From: Streptococcaceae bacterium AM104-57
GTDB taxonomy: Bacteria; Bacillota; Bacilli; Lactobacillales; Streptococcaceae
Length of the DNA: 64,000 bases
Reading direction: 5' to 3'
Assembly (NCBI GenBank): GCA_027659245.1
Contig: JAQDPW010000007.1
Span: 1 to 64,000 of the forward strand
Shown here piece by piece: positions 8,260-18,055 of this stretch. The number at the start of each line of letters is the position of its first letter. The first letter of the stretch is position 1. The notes under the pieces are model-generated. The model had not been told where the DNA came from. It saw only the letters and a list, made by a program, of their open reading frames with translations, and did no database searches. The translations under genes and the position numbers were made by a program.

Positions 8260-9725
8260 TGACTTTTAACAATAAAACGATTGAAGAGTTGCACAACCTC
8301 CTTGTTTCTAAGGAAATTTCAGCAACTGAATTGACGCAAGCAACGCTTGAAGATATCAAGTCTCGCGAGACAGCTATCAACGCTTTTGTTACCATCGCTG
8401 AAGACCAAGCTCTTGCTCAAGCTAAAGCCATTGATGAAGCTGGAATTGACGCTGATAATGTCCTTTCAGGAATTCCACTGGCCGTTAAAGATAATATCTC
8501 TACAGACGGTATTCTCACAACTGCAGCCTCAAAAATGCTCTACAACTATGAGCCAATTTTTGATGCGACTGCTGTTACCAATGCAAAAGCCAAGGGCATG
8601 ATTGTCGTCGGAAAAACTAACATGGACGAGTTTGCCATGGGTGGATCAGGTGAAACTTCACACTATGGTGCCACTAAAAACGCTTGGGACCACAGCAAGG
8701 TTCCTGGTGGATCATCAAGTGGTTCAGCTGTAGCTGTAGCTTCTGGACAAGTCCGTTTATCACTTGGTTCTGATACTGGTGGTTCTATCCGCCAACCTGC
8801 TGCCTTTAACGGAATCGTTGGTCTCAAACCAACCTATGGAACAGTTTCACGTTTCGGTCTCATTGCTTTTGGTAGCTCCCTAGACCAAATTGGTCCTTTT
8901 GCTCCAACTGTTAAGGAAAATGCTCTCTTGCTCAACGCTATTGCCAGCGAAGATGCAAAAGACTCTACTTCTGCTCCTGTCCGCATTGCTGACTTTACTT
9001 CAAAAATTGGGCAAGACATCAAGGGCATGAAAATCGCTTTACCTAAAGAATATCTTGGCGAAGGGATTGACCCAGAAGTTAAGGAAACCATCCTCAAAGC
9101 CGCTAAGCACTTTGAAAAACTTGGTGCTATCGTTGAAGAAGTTAGCCTTCCTCACTCTAAATACGGTGTGGCAGTCTACTACATCATCGCTTCATCTGAA
9201 GCATCATCAAACTTGCAACGCTTTGACGGTATCCGTTACGGCTACCGCGCAGAGGATACAACCAACCTTGATGAAATCTATGTAAACAGCCGTAGCCAAG
9301 GTTTCGGTGAAGAAGTAAAACGCCGTATCATGTTGGGTACTTTCAGCCTTTCATCAGGTTACTATGATGCCTACTACAAAAAGGCTGGACAAGTCCGTAC
9401 CCTCATCATCCAAGATTTCGACAAAGTCTTTGCTGATTATGACTTGATTTTGGGACCAACTGCTCCAAGCGTTGCCTATGACTTGGATTCACTCAACCAT
9501 GACCCAGTTGCCATGTACTTGGCTGACCTCTTGACAATCCCAGTAAACTTGGCAGGTCTTCCTGGGATTTCAATTCCTGCAGGATTTGTTCAAGGTCTAC
9601 CAGTAGGACTCCAATTGATTGGCCCTAAATACTCAGAAGAGACTATTTACCAAGCTGCTGCTGCCTTTGAAGCAACAACAGACTACCACAAACAACAACC
9701 CGTGATTTTTGGAGGTGATAACTAA
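8259..9725 (+). CDS. gatA: Aspartyl/glutamyl-tRNA amidotransferase subunit A
   Basis: This 488-residue amidase-signature enzyme releases ammonia from glutamine for the GatCAB reaction. The catalytic Lys lies in the IPLAVKDNI segment, and the glycine/serine-rich signature GGSSSGSA is followed by the serine region [11 protein letters not shown], giving the Ser-cisSer-Lys triad. Length is normal and no motif is missing. It overlaps gatC at the start and gatB at the end through TAATG junctions, consistent with production in fixed ratio. Confidence 0.96.
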   Translation: MTFNNKTIEELHNLLVSKEISATELTQATLEDIKSRETAINAFVTIAEDQALAQAKAIDEAGIDADNVLSGIPLAVKDNISTDGILTTAASKMLYNYEPIFDATAVTNAKAKGMIVVGKTNMDEFAMGGSGETSHYGATKNAWDHSKVPGGSSSGSAVAVASGQVRLSLGSDTGGSIRQPAAFNGIVGLKPTYGTVSRFGLIAFGSSLDQIGPFAPTVKENALLLNAIASEDAKDSTSAPVRIADFTSKIGQDIKGMKIALPKEYLGEGIDPEVKETILKAAKHFEKLGAIVEEVSLPHSKYGVAVYYIIASSEASSNLQRFDGIRYGYRAEDTTNLDEIYVNSRSQGFGEEVKRRIMLGTFSLSSGYYDAYYKKAGQVRTLIIQDFDKVFADYDLILGPTAPSVAYDLDSLNHDPVAMYLADLLTIPVNLAGLPGISIPAGFVQGLPVGLQLIGPKYSEETIYQAAAAFEATTDYHKQQPVIFGGDN

Positions 9726-11167
9726 TGAACTTTGAAACAGTCATTGGACTTGAAGTCCACGTAGAGCTCAACACCAATTCAAAAATCTTCTCACCTACTT
9801 CTGCCCACTTTGGAAATGACCAAAATGCCAACACTAACGTGATTGACTGGTCCTTCCCAGGAGTTCTGCCAGTTCTCAATAAAGGTGTTGTCGATGCCGG
9901 TATCAAGGCTGCACTTGCCCTCAACATGGACATCCATAAAAAGATGCACTTTGACCGCAAGAACTACTTCTATCCTGATAATCCAAAGGCCTACCAAATT
10001 TCCCAGTTTGATGAACCAATCGGTTATAACGGCTGGATTGAAGTTGAGCTAGAAGACGGTACGACCAAGAAAATCGGTATCGAACGTGCTCACCTAGAAG
10101 AAGACGCTGGTAAAAACACGCATGGTACAGATGGTTACTCTTATGTTGACCTCAACCGCCAAGGGGTGCCCTTGATTGAGATTGTATCTGAAGCTGACAT
10201 GCGTTCGCCAGAAGAAGCCTACGCTTACCTAACAGCCCTCAAGGAAGTTATCCAGTATGCTGGTATTTCTGACGTTAAGATGGAAGAAGGTTCGATGCGT
10301 GTGGATGCCAACATCTCTCTTCGTCCTTATGGCCAAGAAAAATTCGGTACCAAGACTGAGTTGAAGAACCTCAACTCCTTCTCAAACGTTCGTAAGGGTC
10401 TTGAATACGAAGTGCAACGTCAGGCTGAAATCCTTCGTTCAGGTGGTCAAATCCGTCAAGAAACACGTCGCTATGACGAAGCTAACAAGGCAACTATCCT
10501 CATGCGTGTCAAGGAAGGTGCTGCAGACTACCGCTACTTCCCAGAACCAGACCTACCACTCTTTGAAATCTCAGATGAGTGGATTGAGGAAATGCGTACT
10601 GAATTGCCAGAGTTTCCAAAAGAACGCCGTGCTCGCTACGTATCTCAACTTGGTCTATCAGACTACGATGCTAGCCAGTTGACTGCAAATAAAGTCACTT
10701 CTGATTTCTTTGAAAAAGCTGTCGCCCTCGGTGGTGATGCTAAACAAGTTTCTAACTGGCTCCAAGGAGAAGTCGCTCAATTCTTGAACGCTGAAGGCAA
10801 GACACTGGAACAAATCGAATTGACACCAGAAAACTTGGTTGAAATGATTGCCATCATCGAAGACGGTACTATTTCTTCTAAGATTGCCAAGAAAGTCTTT
10901 GTCCACCTGGCTAAAAATGGCGGTGGAGCGCGTGAATACGTGGAAAAAGCAGGTATGGTCCAAATCTCAGATCCAGATGTCCTGATTCCAATCATCCACC
11001 AAGTCTTTGCGGATAACGAAGCTGCAGTTGCCGACTTCAAGTCAGGCAAACGTAACGCGGACAAGGCCTTCACAGGATTCCTTATGAAAGCAACCAAAGG
11101 CCAAGCCAACCCACAAGTCGCCCTTAAACTACTTGCCCAAGAATTGGCTAAGTTAAAAGAAGATTAA
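9725..11167 (+). CDS. gatB: Aspartyl/glutamyl-tRNA amidotransferase subunit B
   Basis: This 480-residue GatB binds the mischarged tRNA and carries the kinase-like site that activates the acyl group. It starts [13 protein letters not shown], a hallmark of the family, and has [15 protein letters not shown] and the [10 protein letters not shown] segment. The C-terminal helical YqeY/tail domain that grips tRNA covers about the last 150 residues. The ATG overlaps the gatA stop. A 126-base gap separates it from efp, which has its own promoter. Confidence 0.96.
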   Translation: MNFETVIGLEVHVELNTNSKIFSPTSAHFGNDQNANTNVIDWSFPGVLPVLNKGVVDAGIKAALALNMDIHKKMHFDRKNYFYPDNPKAYQISQFDEPIGYNGWIEVELEDGTTKKIGIERAHLEEDAGKNTHGTDGYSYVDLNRQGVPLIEIVSEADMRSPEEAYAYLTALKEVIQYAGISDVKMEEGSMRVDANISLRPYGQEKFGTKTELKNLNSFSNVRKGLEYEVQRQAEILRSGGQIRQETRRYDEANKATILMRVKEGAADYRYFPEPDLPLFEISDEWIEEMRTELPEFPKERRARYVSQLGLSDYDASQLTANKVTSDFFEKAVALGGDAKQVSNWLQGEVAQFLNAEGKTLEQIELTPENLVEMIAIIEDGTISSKIAKKVFVHLAKNGGGAREYVEKAGMVQISDPDVLIPIIHQVFADNEAAVADFKSGKRNADKAFTGFLMKATKGQANPQVALKLLAQELAKLKED

Positions 11168-11250
11168 GCGGAAGGAAAGCAGCCAGAAGGTTAATGTTAC
11201 CCTTCTGGTATCTTTCAAAACCATTTTGGCTTTATTTTCAGACCATTTTA

Positions 11251-11259
11251 TGGTAGAAT
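11251..11259 (+). promoter_or_regulatory. Extended -10 promoter of efp
   Basis: TG-G-TAGAAT lies 34 bases upstream of the efp start, in a layout nearly identical to the gatC promoter. No good -35 is visible, as is common for extended -10 promoters. Confidence 0.5.
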
Positions 11260-11293
11260 GAAGAGTAATAATATTTATTAAAGAGGTAAAAAC

Positions 11294-11854
11294 ATGATTG
11301 AAGCAAGTAAACTAAAGGCTGGTATGACTTTTGAAACAGCTGAAGGAAAATTGATCCGCGTTTTGGAAGCTAGCCACCACAAACCAGGTAAAGGAAACAC
11401 TATCATGCGTATGAAATTGCGTGATGTCCGTACTGGTTCAACTTTTGAAACAAGCTACCGCCCAGAAGAAAAATTTGAGCAAGCTATTATCGAAACAGTT
11501 CCAGCTCAATACTTGTACAAAATGGACGACACAGCTTACTTCATGAACACAGAAACTTACGACCAATACGAAATTCCTGTTGTAAATGTTGAAAACGAAT
11601 TGCTTTACATCCTTGAAAACTCAGATGTAAAAATCCAATTCTACGGAACTGAAGTAATCGGTGTGACTGTACCAACTACTGTTGAATTGACAGTTGCTGA
11701 AACACAACCATCTATCAAAGGTGCTACTGTTACAGGTTCTGGTAAACCAGCAACTATGGAAACTGGTCTTGTCGTGAACGTTCCAGACTTTATCGAAGCA
11801 GGACAAAAATTGATTATCAACACTGCAGAAGGAACTTACGTTTCTCGCGCCTAA
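11294..11854 (+). CDS. efp: Translation elongation factor P
   Basis: This 186-residue EF-P helps the ribosome form peptide bonds at consecutive prolines. It has the three beta-barrel domains of normal length. The tip loop reads HKPGKGNT, with the lysine that is modified in several lineages; no modifying enzyme is seen here. AAAGAGG precedes the ATG at 11294. It is followed by an Asp23-family gene and nusB, an order also found in pneumococcus. Confidence 0.95.
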   Translation: MIEASKLKAGMTFETAEGKLIRVLEASHHKPGKGNTIMRMKLRDVRTGSTFETSYRPEEKFEQAIIETVPAQYLYKMDDTAYFMNTETYDQYEIPVVNVENELLYILENSDVKIQFYGTEVIGVTVPTTVELTVAETQPSIKGATVTGSGKPATMETGLVVNVPDFIEAGQKLIINTAEGTYVSRA

Positions 11855-11882
11855 TCTCTAGAAACTAGAAAGAGGTCATTCT

Positions 11883-12272
11883 ATGGGAATTGAAGAACAA
11901 CTTGGCGAAATCGTCATCGCCCCACGTGTACTTGAAAAAATCATTGCTATTGCAACTGCGAAAGTTGAAGGCGTACACTCTTTTTCAAACAAATCAGTAT
12001 CTGACACCCTTTCAAAACTTTCTCTTGGTCGTGGCGTATATCTAAAAGAAGCAAACGATGAGCTCACAGCTGATATCTACCTCTACCTAGAGTACGGTGT
12101 CAAAGTTCCTAAGGTTGCTATGGCTATCCAGAAAGCTGTTAAGGATGCTGTCCGTAACATGGCTGATGTTGAAATCTCTGCTGTCAACATTCACGTTGCA
12201 GGTATCGTTCCAGATAAAACACCAAAACCAGAATTGAAAGACTTATTCGACGAGGACTTCCTCAATGACTAG
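11883..12272 (+). CDS. Asp23/Gls24-family envelope-stress protein
   Basis: This 129-residue protein belongs to the Asp23 (DUF322) family: EIVIAPRVLEKIIAIATAKV at the start and the VAMAIQKAVKDAV helix followed by VNIHVAGIV at the end. Family members sit near the membrane and are linked to envelope and alkaline stress. It lacks a membrane segment. AAAGAGG precedes the ATG. It overlaps nusB by eight bases, so it is cotranscribed with a transcription factor gene, as in other Firmicutes. Confidence 0.9.
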   Translation: MGIEEQLGEIVIAPRVLEKIIAIATAKVEGVHSFSNKSVSDTLSKLSLGRGVYLKEANDELTADIYLYLEYGVKVPKVAMAIQKAVKDAVRNMADVEISAVNIHVAGIVPDKTPKPELKDLFDEDFLND

Positions 12273-12687
12273 TCCATTATTAGAATCTAGACGTGAACTA
12301 CGTAAGTGTGCTTTCCAAGCCTTGATGAGTCTTGAATTTAGTTCAGATTTAGAAACTGCTTGTCGCTTCGCCTACACGCATGATCGCGAAGATACAGACG
12401 TACAACTTCCTAACTTCCTTGTAGAGCTCGTTTCTGGTGTCCAAGCTAAAAAGGATGATCTGGACAAACAAATCACTCAACATTTGAAAACTGGTTGGAC
12501 CATCGATCGTCTAACTTTGGTAGAAAAGAATTTACTACGCCTAGGAGTTTTTGAAATCACTTCATTTGATACTCCTCAACTCGTAGCTGTTAACGAAGCC
12601 ATTGAACTTGCTAAAAGCTTTTCAGATCAAAAATCAGCCCGTTTTATCAACGGACTCCTCAGTCAATTTGTGACAGAAGAAGATTAA
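12265..12687 (+). CDS. nusB: Transcription antitermination factor NusB
   Basis: This 140-residue all-helical NusB binds boxA RNA with S10 and supports antitermination of rRNA operons. Family features include SRRELRKCAFQALM at the N-terminus and the helix LVEKNLLRLGVFEI followed by VAVNEAIELAKSFSD near the C-terminus. The start overlaps the previous gene by eight bases. It ends just before a long inverted-repeat element that should end transcription. Confidence 0.94.
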   Translation: MTSPLLESRRELRKCAFQALMSLEFSSDLETACRFAYTHDREDTDVQLPNFLVELVSGVQAKKDDLDKQITQHLKTGWTIDRLTLVEKNLLRLGVFEITSFDTPQLVAVNEAIELAKSFSDQKSARFINGLLSQFVTEED

Positions 12688-12696
12688 ATAATATAG

Positions 12697-12838
12697 AAAA
12701 AGAGGTTGGGCAAAAACTCAATTTTAGGAGAAAATCAAGTAAATCTTCCTACAATAAAACGCATAGTATCAAGGTTGTTCAATACCTGATACTATGCGTT
12801 TTTATGATTTTAAAGACTTTTTGCCCAGCCTCTTTTTT
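12697..12838. repeat. Nested inverted-repeat element between convergent nusB and CPBP genes
   Basis: The outer arms AAAAAGAGGTTGGGCAAAAA (12697-12716) and TTTTTGCCCAGCCTCTTTTTT (12818-12838) pair with one wobble. Inside them AAAACGCATAGTATCA (12756-12771) pairs perfectly with 12787-12802. The T-runs outside the outer arms fit a terminator for both converging genes. The size (about 140 bp) and the nested design are more than a simple terminator needs, which suggests a mobile or repeated intergenic element. Confidence 0.75.
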
Positions 12839-12850
12839 CTTTGCCTTCCA

Positions 12851-13576
12851 CTATCTAAAAAAGTGATAATAGACATAATTATAAACAAACATCCAGATGG
12901 GCTTGGCATAAGTGAGAAAGTTGAAAAAACTATGGCATAGGATTGTGATTCTTAGATTCTTTGTCCAACGGTAGACCAGGGCAAAGAATAGACCGCCTAA
13001 ACTATAAAACATCAAACTGATAGGATCGCGATGGGAAAATACCAGATGACTGAGCCCAAAGATAAGAGCTGATAAGATAACATCCAGATAGTACTTAGAG
13101 TTTGGAAAGAAGGTATTCATAAAATACCCTCTATCAACGCTCTCCTCAAATATAGGAGCAATGATAACACTCGATATAAAATGGAAACTAGTCGCTAAAA
13201 AAGTAGGTTGTCCATTAGAATATAAAGTCGAAATAAGGTCTTGAAAGATATATTTGTTATCAATTAAGTGATGAAACTGTAACTGAAAAGTATTCAACAA
13301 CTGACGAACAAAATAAGTAGCCACTAGAGCAAATACAAGGTAAAAGAATCTTGACTTCTTCGAGCCCTTTGTTTCAAAAATATAGAGCATCTTTTTCTTT
13401 TTCAACCAGCAGACAAACATCACTAAAAGAGTTACTTCCCCAACTGCTGAAATGATAGAATAGCCATCTATCCCCCATCCTAAAAACTTAGCCAGATGAA
13501 GACTACTAAACTCTAGTAGATAAACTGAGAGGAATACCAGTAATATATAGGTTCCCAAATGCCCTAGTTTTTTCAT
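12851..13576 (-). CDS. CPBP-family intramembrane glutamic protease
   Basis: This 241-residue membrane protein has about seven hydrophobic segments and the CPBP/Abi (Rce1-like) motifs: EESVDRGYFMN (EExxxR) near residue 155, FGLSHLVFS (FxxxH) and a final histidine region CHSFFNFL. These residues form the membrane-embedded active site. In streptococci such proteins are often tied to bacteriocin immunity, but no bacteriocin gene is seen nearby. AGGAG stands at the right distance from the ATG at 13576; an in-frame GTG six bases upstream overlaps the ribosome site and was rejected. Confidence 0.85.
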   Translation of the reverse strand: MKKLGHLGTYILLVFLSVYLLEFSSLHLAKFLGWGIDGYSIISAVGEVTLLVMFVCWLKKKKMLYIFETKGSKKSRFFYLVFALVATYFVRQLLNTFQLQFHHLIDNKYIFQDLISTLYSNGQPTFLATSFHFISSVIIAPIFEESVDRGYFMNTFFPNSKYYLDVILSALIFGLSHLVFSHRDPISLMFYSLGGLFFALVYRWTKNLRITILCHSFFNFLTYAKPIWMFVYNYVYYHFFR

Positions 13577-13736
13577 ACTCACTCCTAAAAAATTAAAATT
13601 ACCTTGATGGAGGGAAAGATTAACAACCCCCTATTCAGTTTATCAGTTATATACTGACCTAGCACAGCATAAAATCTATAAAAACTTAGTCTATTCTCTG
13701 TAGCGCTTATAGATTATCATTCCTTATTATATAATA

Positions 13737-13843
13737 TATAGTGGATTGAACTTAGAGTAGTACACTATGGATTCTAAAACATTTCTAGAAATTAGTTTGA
13801 CTTTCCTAATCTCTCTGTTCATATCTTATTTCAATCCACTATA
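13737..13843 (-). repeat. RUP-type repeat, copy C (107 bp)
   Basis: This copy is inverted relative to copies A and B. Its ends are TATAGTGGATTGAA and TTCAATCCACTATA, a perfect 14-bp terminal inverted repeat. It sits between the CPBP protease promoter region and the repeat element that ends the acc operon. It is a short non-coding element probably mobilised in trans. Confidence 0.88.
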
Positions 13844-13920
13844 CATCTTTTTTCATGACTCTCAGTTCCATTTCCTCAACTGTCAATTTTTAATCCTGAA
13901 ATGTCTTTTTTATAGTAGCA

Positions 13921-14105
13921 AAAAAGAGGCTGGGACAAAAGTCCTGGCCTCTCAATTGTCTTTGGATTGTCGAGCAAGACGCAGTGGTTGAGTGGGCTCT
14001 ACTACGCTGATTTCATCAGCTTTTACAGCCCTACTCAACTGTGCGGAGGTGGGACGACGAAATCGAATTCTAACGAATTACCGATTTCTGTCCCACTCTC
14101 TTTCT
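13921..14105. repeat. Structured intergenic repeat ending the acc/fab operon
   Basis: This 185-bp stretch starts AAAAAGAGGCTGGGACAAAA and ends near TGTCCCACTCTCTTTC, giving imperfect outer arms. Inside are a GCTGA/TCAGC hairpin, a TTGAGTGGGCT arm partly matched by a later CCCTACTCAA, and a GAAATCG/CGATTTC pair. It lies at the end of accA and probably terminates the operon. Its ends resemble the element at 12697. I believe elements like this recur in mitis-group genomes, but copy number cannot be judged here. Together with the RUP it fills the gene-free stretch 13577-14107. Confidence 0.65.
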
Positions 14106-14107
14106 TT

Positions 14108-14875
14108 TTAATATTTTCTAAAGCGTTGATAACGTTCTTCAATGAGTTGGTCTAGCGAAAGTTTACCAAGTGTGTCTAGCTCCGCTTGAAGTTGTTCTTT
14201 CACTTGCTTGATCAGTTCTTTACTTGATAGACCCACCTCAGAGATGACCTTATCAACAACTTGCATATCCAACAACTCATACGAGGTGATTTTCATCAAC
14301 TCAGCTGCTTCCATGGCACGAGTTCCATCTTTCCATAAGATAGAAGCAAATCCTTCAGGACTCAGTACGGCATAGATGGAATTTTCAAGCATCCAAACAC
14401 GGTCTGCTACAGCAAGGGCAAGGGCACCACCAGATCCACCTTCACCGATAATAATCGCAATGATGGGAACTTTTAAATCACTCATTTCAAAGAGGTTACG
14501 GGCAATAGCTTCACCTTGACCCCGTTCTTCTGCTCCTACACCAGGATAGGCTCCCGCAGTGTTGATAAAGGTAACAACAGGACGACCAAACTTTTCAGCT
14601 TGCTTCATCAAACGAAGGGCCTTGCGATAGCCTTCTGGATGAGGTTGACCAAAGTTGCGGTTAAGATTATCTTGTAAGCTTTTACCTTTTTGGATTCCAA
14701 CTACAGTTACCGCTTGTTCTCCCAACCATCCGACACCACCAACCACAGCACCATCATCTCTGAAAGAGCGATCTCCATGTAGCTCTACAAAGTCATCAAA
14801 AATTCCTGTTGCGAAGTCCAAGGCAGTTAAGCGGGTTTGTTCACGTGCTTCTCTGACGATTTTTGCAATATTCAT
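14108..14875 (-). CDS. accA: Acetyl-CoA carboxylase carboxyltransferase alpha subunit
   Basis: This 255-residue subunit pairs with AccD to move the carboxyl group from biotin to acetyl-CoA, making malonyl-CoA. The family core is visible: FIDTAG-like segment [20 protein letters not shown], and the acceptor-site region [14 protein letters not shown]. The ATG at 14875 overlaps the accD TGA (TGATG), and I chose it over an upstream TTG that would lie within accD. It is the last gene of the fatty-acid synthesis cluster. Confidence 0.95.
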   Translation of the reverse strand: MNIAKIVREAREQTRLTALDFATGIFDDFVELHGDRSFRDDGAVVGGVGWLGEQAVTVVGIQKGKSLQDNLNRNFGQPHPEGYRKALRLMKQAEKFGRPVVTFINTAGAYPGVGAEERGQGEAIARNLFEMSDLKVPIIAIIIGEGGSGGALALAVADRVWMLENSIYAVLSPEGFASILWKDGTRAMEAAELMKITSYELLDMQVVDKVISEVGLSSKELIKQVKEQLQAELDTLGKLSLDQLIEERYQRFRKY

Positions 14876-15738
14876 CAACAATCCCCCTTATGCAACCTTA
14901 CTAATCGAGCAATCATATCTGGCAATTCTCGCCGTTTTACAATTGCATCTACAAAGCCATGTTCCAGTAAAAACTCTGCTTTCTGGAAGTCTTCTGGTAG
15001 GTCTTCTCTTACTGTATTTTCAATCACACGGCGTCCAGCAAAACCCACCAGACTTTGCGGCTCTGCCAAGATGATATCCCCTTCCATGGCGAAGGAAGCT
15101 GTTACACCTCCAGTCGTCGGATCCGTAAGGATTGTCAGATAAAAGAGACCTGCATTGGAATGACGTTTAACTGCAGCAGATATCTTAGCCATCTGCATCA
15201 AACTCATGATTCCTTCTTGCATACGGGCACCACCAGAAGCCGTAAACAAGACGACTGGCAATTTCTCATCTGTGGCAAATTCGAATAAGCGAGTAATTTT
15301 TTCACCAACCACTGTCCCCATTGATGCCATGATAAAGTTAGAATCCATGATGCCAAGGGCAACCTTCTCTCCCTTAATCAAAGCTGTTCCTGTTACAACA
15401 GCCTCATCAAGACCTGTCTTTTCACGCATCAAAGTCAATTTTTTACGATAGCCTGGAAAATTCAAAGGATCCTGAGTCTCAATCCCTTTAAACATTTCCA
15501 AAAACGTACCCATATCAATGGTTAAAGCTAAACGCTCTTGAGCTGAAATACGAAAGGTATAGCCACAGTGAGGGCATATACGCTCACTCCCCAAGTCCTT
15601 TTGGTAAATCGTATATTTGCAACCTGGACATTGGGAGAAGAGCTCATCTGGAACCTCTGGCTTGATCTGAGGTTGATTTACAGTCGAACGATTGGGATTG
15701 ATTCGAATATATTTATCTTTTTTACTAAATAGAGCCAT
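14875..15738 (-). CDS. accD: Acetyl-CoA carboxylase carboxyltransferase beta subunit
   Basis: This 287-residue subunit completes the carboxyltransferase with AccA. The N-terminal zinc ribbon is intact: CPGC at about residues 37-40 and CPHC about 17 residues later. The crotonase-fold body shows [12 protein letters not shown] and [14 protein letters not shown], with [17 protein letters not shown] at the active-site face. The stop overlaps the accA start, so the two subunits are probably made in equal amounts. Confidence 0.96.
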   Translation of the reverse strand: MALFSKKDKYIRINPNRSTVNQPQIKPEVPDELFSQCPGCKYTIYQKDLGSERICPHCGYTFRISAQERLALTIDMGTFLEMFKGIETQDPLNFPGYRKKLTLMREKTGLDEAVVTGTALIKGEKVALGIMDSNFIMASMGTVVGEKITRLFEFATDEKLPVVLFTASGGARMQEGIMSLMQMAKISAAVKRHSNAGLFYLTILTDPTTGGVTASFAMEGDIILAEPQSLVGFAGRRVIENTVREDLPEDFQKAEFLLEHGFVDAIVKRRELPDMIARLVRLHKGDC

Positions 15739-15772
15739 ACATCCCCCTTTTCAGTCTCATATTCTTTTTACA

Positions 15773-17140
15773 TTATTCTTTTTCTTGATAGTGTGGTAAG
15801 AAAGTTTCCATCAAGAATGAAGTATCGTAGTCTCCTGCTATCACACGACGATCTGAAATCAAATCGAGTTGAAAATCAGCATTGGTGACGACCCCTTCAA
15901 TTTCGAGTTCATAAAGAGCTCGTTGCATTTTCATGAGTGCATCAAAACGATTTTCCCCATGAACAATAATTTTAGCAATCATACTATCATAGTAGGGTGG
16001 AATGGTATACCCTGGATAAACTGCAGAGTCAACACGCAAGCCAACACCACCGCTTGGTAGATAAAGATTGGTAATCTTACCTGGGCTCGGTGCAAAATTA
16101 AAGGCTGGGTTTTCTGCGTTGATACGGCACTCAATAGCATGTCCTTTTAGAACAATGTCTTCTTGTTTCAGAGTCAAAGGTTGACCTGCTGCAATACGGA
16201 TTTGTTCCTTGACAATATCCACACCAGAAACAAATTCGGTTACTGGATGTTCTACTTGGACACGAGTATTCATCTCCATAAAGTAGAATTTACCAGTTGC
16301 TTCATCTAGTAGGAATTCAATAGTACCAGCATTTTCATAGCCAACAGACTCCGCCGCACGGACTGCTGCAGCACCAATTTCATTACGCAGTGTTTTCCCA
16401 ATGGCAATCGAAGGACTTTCTTCTAAAACCTTTTGGTTATTCCGCTGAAGCGAACAGTCACGCTCACCTAGGTGAATAACATGTTCCATCTGGTCAGCAA
16501 GAATCTGTACCTCAATATGGCGAGCAGGATAAACCACACGCTCGAGGTACATAGCCCCATTACCAAAGTTTGCTTTGGCTTCACTAGAGGCTGTTTCAAA
16601 GGCTGATACAAGATCTTCTGCCTTTTCAACCTTACGAATCCCTTTACCACCACCTCCAGCTGATGCCTTAAGCATGACTGGATAACCAATCTTTTCGGCA
16701 ATAGCAAGAGCCTCTTCAGCATTATAGACTTCTCCATCTGACCCTGGAATGACGGGCACATTGGCCTTAATCATTTGAGCACGGGCGTTAATTTTATCAC
16801 CCATGACATCCATGACACGAGCTGACGGGCCGATAAATTTAATACCGACTTCTTCACACATGGTTGCAAATTTAGAATTTTCACTTAAAAATCCAAATCC
16901 AGGGTGAATAGCTTCAGCTTCAGTCAAGACCGCAGCTGATAGGATGGCATTGATGTTCAGATAAGATTCTGCAGCCTTCCCAGGGCCGATACAGATAGCC
17001 TCATCAGCCAAAAGCGTGTGGAGAGCTTCCTTGTCAGCAGTCGAATAGACAGCGACTGTTGCGATTCCTAACTCTCGTGCCGCACGAATAATACGAACAG
17101 CGATTTCACCACGATTGGCAATTAAAATCTTACGAAACAT
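15773..17140 (-). CDS. accC: Acetyl-CoA carboxylase biotin carboxylase subunit
   Basis: This 455-residue ATP-grasp enzyme carboxylates the biotin on AccB. It has the N-terminal KILIANRGEIAVRI motif, the glycine-rich ATP lid KASAGGGGKGIRKV, and FYFMEMNTRVQVEHPVTE with the metal-binding glutamates. Length and motifs are complete. It lies between fabZ and accD with short gaps, in the usual streptococcal order. Confidence 0.96.
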   Translation of the reverse strand: MFRKILIANRGEIAVRIIRAARELGIATVAVYSTADKEALHTLLADEAICIGPGKAAESYLNINAILSAAVLTEAEAIHPGFGFLSENSKFATMCEEVGIKFIGPSARVMDVMGDKINARAQMIKANVPVIPGSDGEVYNAEEALAIAEKIGYPVMLKASAGGGGKGIRKVEKAEDLVSAFETASSEAKANFGNGAMYLERVVYPARHIEVQILADQMEHVIHLGERDCSLQRNNQKVLEESPSIAIGKTLRNEIGAAAVRAAESVGYENAGTIEFLLDEATGKFYFMEMNTRVQVEHPVTEFVSGVDIVKEQIRIAAGQPLTLKQEDIVLKGHAIECRINAENPAFNFAPSPGKITNLYLPSGGVGLRVDSAVYPGYTIPPYYDSMIAKIIVHGENRFDALMKMQRALYELEIEGVVTNADFQLDLISDRRVIAGDYDTSFLMETFLPHYQEKE

Positions 17141-17151
17141 GGAAAACCTCC

Positions 17152-17574
17152 CTAGTTTCCAATAGCAAAGGTCAGAGTGCCGCTTGCTGCAAGCTTACCA
17201 TCTACTTCTGCCTTCGCTTCTACTACGGCGATTGTGCCACGACGTTTGACAAAAGTTGCTGTCATGACAAGCTGATCACCAGGAACAACTTGTTTTTTAA
17301 ATTTAACTTTGTCCATACCAGCATAGAAGACAAGCTTCCCTTTGTTCTCAGGTTTTGATAATTCCAAAACACCTGCTGTTTGTGCCAAAGCTTCCATGAT
17401 CAAGACACCTGGCATCACAGGGTAAGCTGGAAAGTGTCCGTTGAAGAAAGGTTCGTTAATCGTCACATTTTTAATGGCAACAATTGTATCTTCACTAACT
17501 TCTAAGACACGATCTACTAAGAGCATGGGATAACGGTGTGGCAAAGCTTCTTTAATTCCTTGAATATCAATCAT
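17152..17574 (-). CDS. fabZ: (3R)-hydroxyacyl-ACP dehydratase FabZ
   Basis: This 140-residue hot-dog-fold enzyme removes water from 3-hydroxyacyl-ACP in each elongation cycle. The catalytic His is in [13 protein letters not shown] and the Glu in [20 protein letters not shown] starts the domain. Streptococci use FabZ with the isomerase FabM (in this cluster) to make unsaturated fatty acids. The ATG overlaps the accB TGA by four bases. Confidence 0.95.
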   Translation of the reverse strand: MIDIQGIKEALPHRYPMLLVDRVLEVSEDTIVAIKNVTINEPFFNGHFPAYPVMPGVLIMEALAQTAGVLELSKPENKGKLVFYAGMDKVKFKKQVVPGDQLVMTATFVKRRGTIAVVEAKAEVDGKLAASGTLTFAIGN

Positions 17575-18053
17575 TTGATACGTACCAAGCCTTTCCCGAA
17601 CTCAACCATTTCTTCATTTTCAACAAGAATTTCTGTTACGACACCATCTTTAGGTGCTGGAATTTCGTTCATGACCTTCATAGCTTCGATGATGACCAGA
17701 GTTTGGCCTTTTTTAACAGTATCACCGACTGAAACAAAATTAGGTTTGTCTGGTCCGGCAGCCAAGTAAGCAACTCCGACAAGTGGACTTTCTACAAGGT
17801 CCCCTTCAGCTTCAGATTCACTAGCACCTGATTCTGAAACCACTTCTACAGCTGGTGTAGTAGTTGGAGTTTGTGGTGCAAGTGTAGATTCAGTTACTGA
17901 AACCGCTGGTTGAGGTGCTGGACTTGTTTCTGAGATAAATTTCACTTCATTCTTACTGAAGACCAACTCGTCCGTTCCATTTTTATAAGAAAATTCTTTC
18001 AAGCTTGACTGGTCAAATTGTGCCATCAAGTCTTTGATTTCATTTAAATTCAT
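17571..18053 (-). CDS. accB: Biotin carboxyl carrier protein of acetyl-CoA carboxylase
   Basis: This 160-residue protein carries biotin on the lysine of EAMKVMNE near residue 125, within the C-terminal lipoyl-like domain (about 85-160). The N-terminus is a short helical segment, and a flexible Ala/Pro/Thr/Glu-rich linker spans about residues 45-85. It shuttles carboxylated biotin between AccC and AccAD. It sits three bases after fabF and overlaps fabZ. Confidence 0.95.
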   Translation of the reverse strand: MNLNEIKDLMAQFDQSSLKEFSYKNGTDELVFSKNEVKFISETSPAPQPAVSVTESTLAPQTPTTTPAVEVVSESGASESEAEGDLVESPLVGVAYLAAGPDKPNFVSVGDTVKKGQTLVIIEAMKVMNEIPAPKDGVVTEILVENEEMVEFGKGLVRIK

Positions 18054-18055
18054 CT

